In this document: in pieces, positions 31,687-35,056 of the stretch | Numbering within the stretch: position 1 is the first letter of the stretch | Layout: the number at the start of each line of letters is the position of its first letter | Origin: CAYZDV01 sp964477275 | Lineage (GTDB): Bacteria > Acidobacteriota > Aminicenantia > Aminicenantales > Aminicenantaceae | Assembly: GCA_964477275.1 (NCBI GenBank) | Contig: CAYZDV010000004.1 | Location: 1 to 35,056, forward strand | Length of the DNA: 35,056 bases | Reading direction: 5' to 3' | Position numbers and translations under genes: made by a program | The notes under the pieces: generated by a model | Seen by the model: only the letters and a program-made list of their open reading frames with translations | What the model was told of the DNA's origin: nothing | Database searches by the model: none

Positions 31687-32061
31687 TCAAAAAGAAAATT
31701 TGAGGGCATCCCCCCACAGCTTTTCGAGAGAATAGTACTCCCGCGCCCTCCTTGAGAAGACATGGACGATAAAACTCCCGTAGTCCATCAGTATCCATTC
31801 CGCACGCGCTTTTCCCTCCACGCTCAAAGGAGTGACATTCTCTTTCTTCAATTCCTGCTCGATGCTCTCATAGATGGCCATGTTCTGCCTGGAGGAGTTT
31901 CCTTGAATGATAATGAAAAAATCGGTGAAGGACGCCACACCTCTCATGTCCAGGACGACAATCTTTTCACCTTTCTTGGCCAGGCTGGCTGACACCGATT
32001 TCTTCACTTCCGGAGGAAGGCTTCTTTTGGTTACTCGTTTTGGAGTTTTTTCTTTGGTCAT
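31687..32061 (-). CDS. rsfS: Ribosome silencing factor RsfS
   Basis: A 124-residue RsfS/Iojap protein, which binds L14 on the large subunit and blocks subunit joining under nutrient stress. The family core GEKIVVLDMRGVASFTDFFII, GNSSRQNMAI, VEGKARAEWILMDYGSFIVHVF and the end YYSLEKLWGDA is complete. An extra basic N-terminus of about 20 residues precedes it. It lies just after nadD, a standard bacterial arrangement. Confidence 0.95.
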   Translation of the reverse strand: MTKEKTPKRVTKRSLPPEVKKSVSASLAKKGEKIVVLDMRGVASFTDFFIIIQGNSSRQNMAIYESIEQELKKENVTPLSVEGKARAEWILMDYGSFIVHVFSRRAREYYSLEKLWGDALKFSF

Positions 32062-32064
32062 TTT

Positions 32065-32721
32065 TTATCTCTGATAGAGCCTGTTTTTGCGGATGTACGT
32101 TTCGACGGCATCGGGCACAAGCTTTTTGATGGATTTTCCTCTCCTGACTTTCTCCCTGATGTCCGTCGAGGAAATATCCAGAGCATTCACGGGCAGAAGA
32201 AATATCTGCCAGGAACCGAGAAGTTCCTCTCTCACCACTTCTGCCTCCTGAAGCCCGTAGATTCGGGTTTCATACCGTCCTTTCAAAACCTGATTTGCAT
32301 CGTCCAGCCGAAAGCCCGGCCGGCTGATGATGACAAAATAGCACTGCTCGAGCAGCTGTGCGGAGTCTTTCCAGGTCTCGATTTCGAGGAACGCATCGAT
32401 ACCCAGGATGAAGAAAATCAGGGCCCGGGGATAGAGCTTTCTGATTTTACCCAGGGTGATCACGGAATAGGATTTTTCTCTGGCTTCCACCTCGATCGAG
32501 CTGGGGATAAAGCAGGGATAAGGCCGGAGAGCCAGCTCGACCATCTTCAGTCGATGACGGGGAGAAGCGATGTCGGGCGTATCTTTATGGGGAGGAATAT
32601 AAGAAGGAATAAAGAGAATCCTGTCCAGGGAGAATCTTTTCTGAACCGCCTCGCCGGCTTTCAAATGTCCGCAATGGACAGGATTGAAGGTGCCGCCAAA
32701 AAGTCCGATTCTCTTCCCCAT
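32065..32721 (-). CDS. nadD: Nicotinate-nucleotide adenylyltransferase NadD
   Basis: Joins nicotinate mononucleotide and ATP to form nicotinic acid adenine dinucleotide. The 218-residue protein starts MGKRIGLFGGTFNPVHCGHL, with the nucleotidyltransferase (H)xGH motif, and has SSTDIREKVRRG near the C-terminus. An upstream in-frame ATG at 32778 would overlap obg and add 19 non-conserved residues, so ATG 32721 is chosen, four bases after the obg stop. It supplies the substrate for NadE (27831-28643). Confidence 0.94.
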   Translation of the reverse strand: MGKRIGLFGGTFNPVHCGHLKAGEAVQKRFSLDRILFIPSYIPPHKDTPDIASPRHRLKMVELALRPYPCFIPSSIEVEAREKSYSVITLGKIRKLYPRALIFFILGIDAFLEIETWKDSAQLLEQCYFVIISRPGFRLDDANQVLKGRYETRIYGLQEAEVVREELLGSWQIFLLPVNALDISSTDIREKVRRGKSIKKLVPDAVETYIRKNRLYQR

Positions 32722-32725
32722 CTCG

Positions 32726-33742
32726 CTAATCTTTCTTCTCCTCAAGAAGGACGAGAGCGCTGGAGAGGCCGTGAACAAGAGCTGGAATTCCCTCTCCCTT
32801 CAGGGCCGAGATGGCAAAGAAGGCAATTTTTTCGCGGCGGGCCAGCTCCCTGACCGCCTCCAGCCTGCCGGTCTCCTCGCCGAGAAGGTCGCACTTGTTG
32901 GCGGCAACAACCTGATACCTCCGGACAAGCTGGGGGTTGAAAGCCTCCAGCTCTTTCATCACGGTCTGGTAATCCCGGACAGGATCTCTTCCGGTATAGG
33001 GAGAAACATCGATGATATGGAGCAGGATCTTGGTCCTCTCCACGTGCTTGAGGAATTGAATGCCCAGGCCGTGACCCCGGTGGGCGCCTTCGATCAACCC
33101 GGGGATATCGGCAACCACAAAGCTTCTGAATTCATCCATGTCGACCACGCCCAGGTTGGGGACAAGAGTGGTGAAAGGATAGTCGGCAATAAGCGGTCGG
33201 GCAGCGGAGACTCTGGAGATCAGGGTGGACTTTCCCGCGTTGGGGAAGCCGACCAATCCCACATCAGCGATCAACTTGAGTTCGAGTATGCAATGCCCCT
33301 CATCTCCTGGTTGGCCTTCCTCCCATTCCCTGGGTGTCTGATGAGTGGCCGTGGCAAAGGAGGCGTTGCCCCTGCCTCCTCTTCCCCCTCTGACAGCCAG
33401 AAACTTCTGTCCCGGCGCAGTGAAATCGAACAGGATCTCGTCCCTGCCGACCTCCCGCACAACGGTCCCCACCGGGACTCTCAAGTAGAGGTCCTTCCCC
33501 TTTCTCCCCTGACGGTTTCTGCCTTCACCATTAGCGCCCTTCTGGGCCTTATTGACCGGATGGAAACGGAAATAAGCGAGAGTATTGATGTTGTGGTCAG
33601 AGACAAGATAAATGCTCCCTCCGTCTCCTCCCCGGCCTCCATCAGGACCGCCGCGCGGGACGCCCTTTTCCCTCCGGAAACCGACGCAACCGTTGCCCCC
33701 CTTCCCTGCCCGGAGGGTTACCTTGACCTGATCAACGAACAT
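32726..33742 (-). CDS. obg: GTPase Obg (CgtA)
   Basis: Essential GTPase for large-subunit ribosome assembly. The 338-residue protein has the glycine-rich Obg domain (FRREKGVPRGGPDGGRGGDGG, about 22-42), then the G domain with GFPNAGKST (165-173), switch region DYPFTTL, DIPGLIEGA and the NKCD guanine motif, ending in SALKGEG. It lacks the C-terminal OCT domain, as in many shorter Obg proteins. AGGAGG lies about 17 bases before ATG, farther than usual. It is the third gene of the rplU operon. Confidence 0.96.
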   Translation of the reverse strand: MFVDQVKVTLRAGKGGNGCVGFRREKGVPRGGPDGGRGGDGGSIYLVSDHNINTLAYFRFHPVNKAQKGANGEGRNRQGRKGKDLYLRVPVGTVVREVGRDEILFDFTAPGQKFLAVRGGRGGRGNASFATATHQTPREWEEGQPGDEGHCILELKLIADVGLVGFPNAGKSTLISRVSAARPLIADYPFTTLVPNLGVVDMDEFRSFVVADIPGLIEGAHRGHGLGIQFLKHVERTKILLHIIDVSPYTGRDPVRDYQTVMKELEAFNPQLVRRYQVVAANKCDLLGEETGRLEAVRELARREKIAFFAISALKGEGIPALVHGLSSALVLLEEKKD

Positions 33743-33763
33743 ATCGGACGGAGCGCAGACCTC

Positions 33764-34018
33764 CTAAGCGGGAATGACGGAGACGAACTTTGCCCTTTTG
33801 CCCTTGTTCACAAAATGGACTGTGCCGCTGATCCTGGCAAAGAGAGTGTCGTCTTTTCCCCTCCCCACGTTCATTCCGGGCTTAAACGGTGTGCCTCTTT
33901 GGCGGACGAGGATGGAGCCAGCGGCGACGAACTGTCCGCCGAACCTCTTGACGCCGAGCCTCTTGGAATGGCTTTCTCTACCGTTTTTCGCGCTTCCACC
34001 AGATTTTTTATGAGCCAT
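33764..34018 (-). CDS. rpmA: 50S ribosomal protein L27
   Basis: An 84-residue L27, a large-subunit protein reaching the peptidyl transferase centre. MAHKKSGGSAKNGRESHSKRLGVKR and the GQFVAAGSILVRQRGT core are canonical, with no N-terminal extension needing cleavage. GAGGAG precedes ATG, 12 bases after the rplU stop. Confidence 0.97.
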   Translation of the reverse strand: MAHKKSGGSAKNGRESHSKRLGVKRFGGQFVAAGSILVRQRGTPFKPGMNVGRGKDDTLFARISGTVHFVNKGKRAKFVSVIPA

Positions 34019-34030
34019 TCTCTATCTCCT

Positions 34031-34627
34031 CTATGATGTTTTTTTCTTTGCCGGTGATGGGGTCCTGGCAGCGGTCTTTACGGCCTTCTTTTGAGCGGCA
34101 GGTTTCTTCTCGGTCTTTTTTGGCGGGGAGGCTTTGGCTTCCCTGGGAACTTTCGCCGCTTTTTTGGCAGGGGGCTTCGCGGCAGGCTTCTCCGGCTTTT
34201 CTTCCCTCGCGGCTTTTGGCTTCGGCTTGCTCACCGCCTCTTTCTTCTTCGGCCGGACTTTCTCTTCCACCTTTTTGACTTCCTCGGCCGCTTCCTTTTT
34301 CGCCGCTTCTCTCACATCGGTCATGATCTGCTCGATCTTGACCCGGGTGAGCTGCTGACGATGGCCAATTTTCTTCTTGTACTGTTTTCTTCTTTTCTTT
34401 TTGAAGACGATGACCTTTTTGTCTTTGAAATTCTCAAGCACCTCTGCACTCACACGCACATTCTCCAGGAGAGGAGTCCCGATCTGGCTCTTTCCATCGT
34501 CATCGATGAGAAGAACCTGGTCAAAGACGACTTTCTGGCCCTGTTCAACGTCGAGTTTCTCAACATCCAGGACATCGCCCTGTTGAACGATGTACTGCTT
34601 TCCTCCACTTTTAATCACAGCAAACAT
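34031..34627 (-). CDS. rplU: 50S ribosomal protein L21 with long Lys/Ala/Pro-rich C-terminal tail
   Basis: Residues 1 to about 102 are a standard L21 (MFAVIKSGGKQYIVQQGDV, VFKKKRRKQYKKKIGHRQQ, TRVKIEQI). About 95 more residues follow, roughly doubling the usual length. This tail first continues as a charged helix (REAAKKEAAEEVKKVEEKV) and then becomes a disordered Lys/Ala/Pro tract like histone H1 tails. It reads in frame without interruption, so it is a real extension and not a frameshift fusion. GAGGT lies before ATG. It heads the eight-gene minus-strand operon. Confidence 0.95.
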   Translation of the reverse strand: MFAVIKSGGKQYIVQQGDVLDVEKLDVEQGQKVVFDQVLLIDDDGKSQIGTPLLENVRVSAEVLENFKDKKVIVFKKKRRKQYKKKIGHRQQLTRVKIEQIMTDVREAAKKEAAEEVKKVEEKVRPKKKEAVSKPKPKAAREEKPEKPAAKPPAKKAAKVPREAKASPPKKTEKKPAAQKKAVKTAARTPSPAKKKTS

Positions 34628-34665
34628 TGAAATGACCTCAACCTACGGGAAAATCACGGATTTTA

Positions 34666-34694
34666 ACTTTATCATATGGCTACCGTTATGTCAA
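34666..34694 (-). promoter_or_regulatory. Promoter of the rplU operon
   Basis: On the minus strand TTGACA (34694-34689), 17 bases, TAAAGT (34671-34666). The leader is about 30 bases, too short for an elaborate ribosomal-protein leader. The stretch 34695-34960 shows no gene or clear motif. Confidence 0.6.
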
Positions 34695-34960
34695 TGCAGG
34701 GAGCCAGGGACGATTCGCTCAAAGCCGCGCTGTATCATCCGTCCTCATCCACCCGGGAGCCAATCTTCTCCCGTTCATATGCCCGCCAATATCAATGAGT
34801 TACAGCGACATAAAAATTCTCCCGGCACTCAAAGGCCTGAGCCCGACCTTGACAATAGAGAAAGATTCCACTACCTTTAATAAACTGGACTATTCATAAA
34901 AAAGGCCGATACCTTTTATATAACAAATACTATGTATGACTTAAAAGATTTTCTCCGATC

Positions 34961-35039
34961 TTGCCGCATCTGCTTCGTTACAGGGCACTTGCGGTGGAAG
35001 AACCACAGCTGCGTGCCCTGTGCCTCGCATCTACGGCAA
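34961..35039. repeat. Nested multi-stem structured element at window end
   Basis: Three nested perfect inverted repeats share one axis: TTGCCG (34961-34966) with CGGCAA (35034-35039), CAGGGCAC (34981-34988) with GTGCCCTG (35013-35020), and GTGG (34994-34997) with CCAC (35003-35006) around AAGAA. A frame from ATG 34932 stays open to the window end with two CxxC pairs, but other frames are also open, so coding is not supported. I recall similar sequence as a dispersed intergenic repeat in uncultured bacteria and cannot verify it. Confidence 0.55.
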
Positions 35040-35056
35040 CCTAAGACTCGTGAATA

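Noticed and set aside
34932..35056. Open frame with two CxxC pairs running off the window end
   Set aside because: It lies in the nested stem element where another frame is equally open, so the zinc-finger look is probably accidental.

Overview
This window looks like draft-assembly sequence (a 10-N gap at 307-316) from an uncultured, probably anaerobic bacterium. Gene content and style suggest the Acidobacteriota / Candidatus Aminicenantes neighbourhood: a eukaryote-like citrate synthase, an M55 peptidase, a lysine-rich L21 tail, a DUF4388-J-TPR protein, and short intergenic palindromic repeats. That placement is an inference and no marker gene in the window proves it. Several promoters are close to the sigma-70 consensus (TTGACA-N17-TATATT twice), and most genes have a GGAGG-type ribosome-binding site.

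Layout. 1-650: a palindromic repeat, a tRNA-Asp fragment ending in the assembly gap, and an intact tRNA-Asp. 655-2163 (minus): the membrane quality-control pair lemA-htpX. 2537-3847: citrate synthase behind a near-perfect promoter. 3919-4797 (minus): an exported M55 D-aminopeptidase. 5245-11527 (plus): a tight six-gene metabolic operon of homoserine-dehydrogenase-like enzyme, unrecognised 411-aa protein, atypical SDR, small cupin, fold-type I aminotransferase and Cys/Met-metabolism PLP enzyme. 11644-16634 (minus, convergent): an ATPase-permease-lipoprotein sugar-type ABC importer followed by an aldehyde dehydrogenase. Together these two operons form a metabolic island between housekeeping genes and are the best candidate for an undescribed pathway.

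16947-20672 (plus): murA, a HIT hydrolase, a UPF0173 metallo-hydrolase, a NYN/PIN-like protein and a DUF2520 dehydrogenase-like protein. murB (minus) overlaps the end of the last gene. 21788-25116 (plus): an exported TPR protein and ligA. 25103-26650 (minus): the DUF4388-J-TPR protein. 26993-29348 (plus): an NAD synthetase split into a nitrilase-type amidase and NadE, then rsmI. 29470-29931: an Hsp20 gene with its own promoter and a strong terminator shared with the facing operon. 34627-30009 (minus): rplU-rpmA-obg-nadD-rsfS-rlmH-dksA-like-comF, a familiar ribosome-assembly/NAD operon with an internal promoter before rlmH.

Between the genes lie several structured, non-coding repeats: 106-237, a family of three related pieces at 2277-2308, 5112-5198 and 26861-26901, 16738-16909, and 34961-35039. 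They are the least explained part of the window besides the 5-16 kb island. I saw no CRISPR array, rRNA gene, prophage, transposase gene or replication origin.
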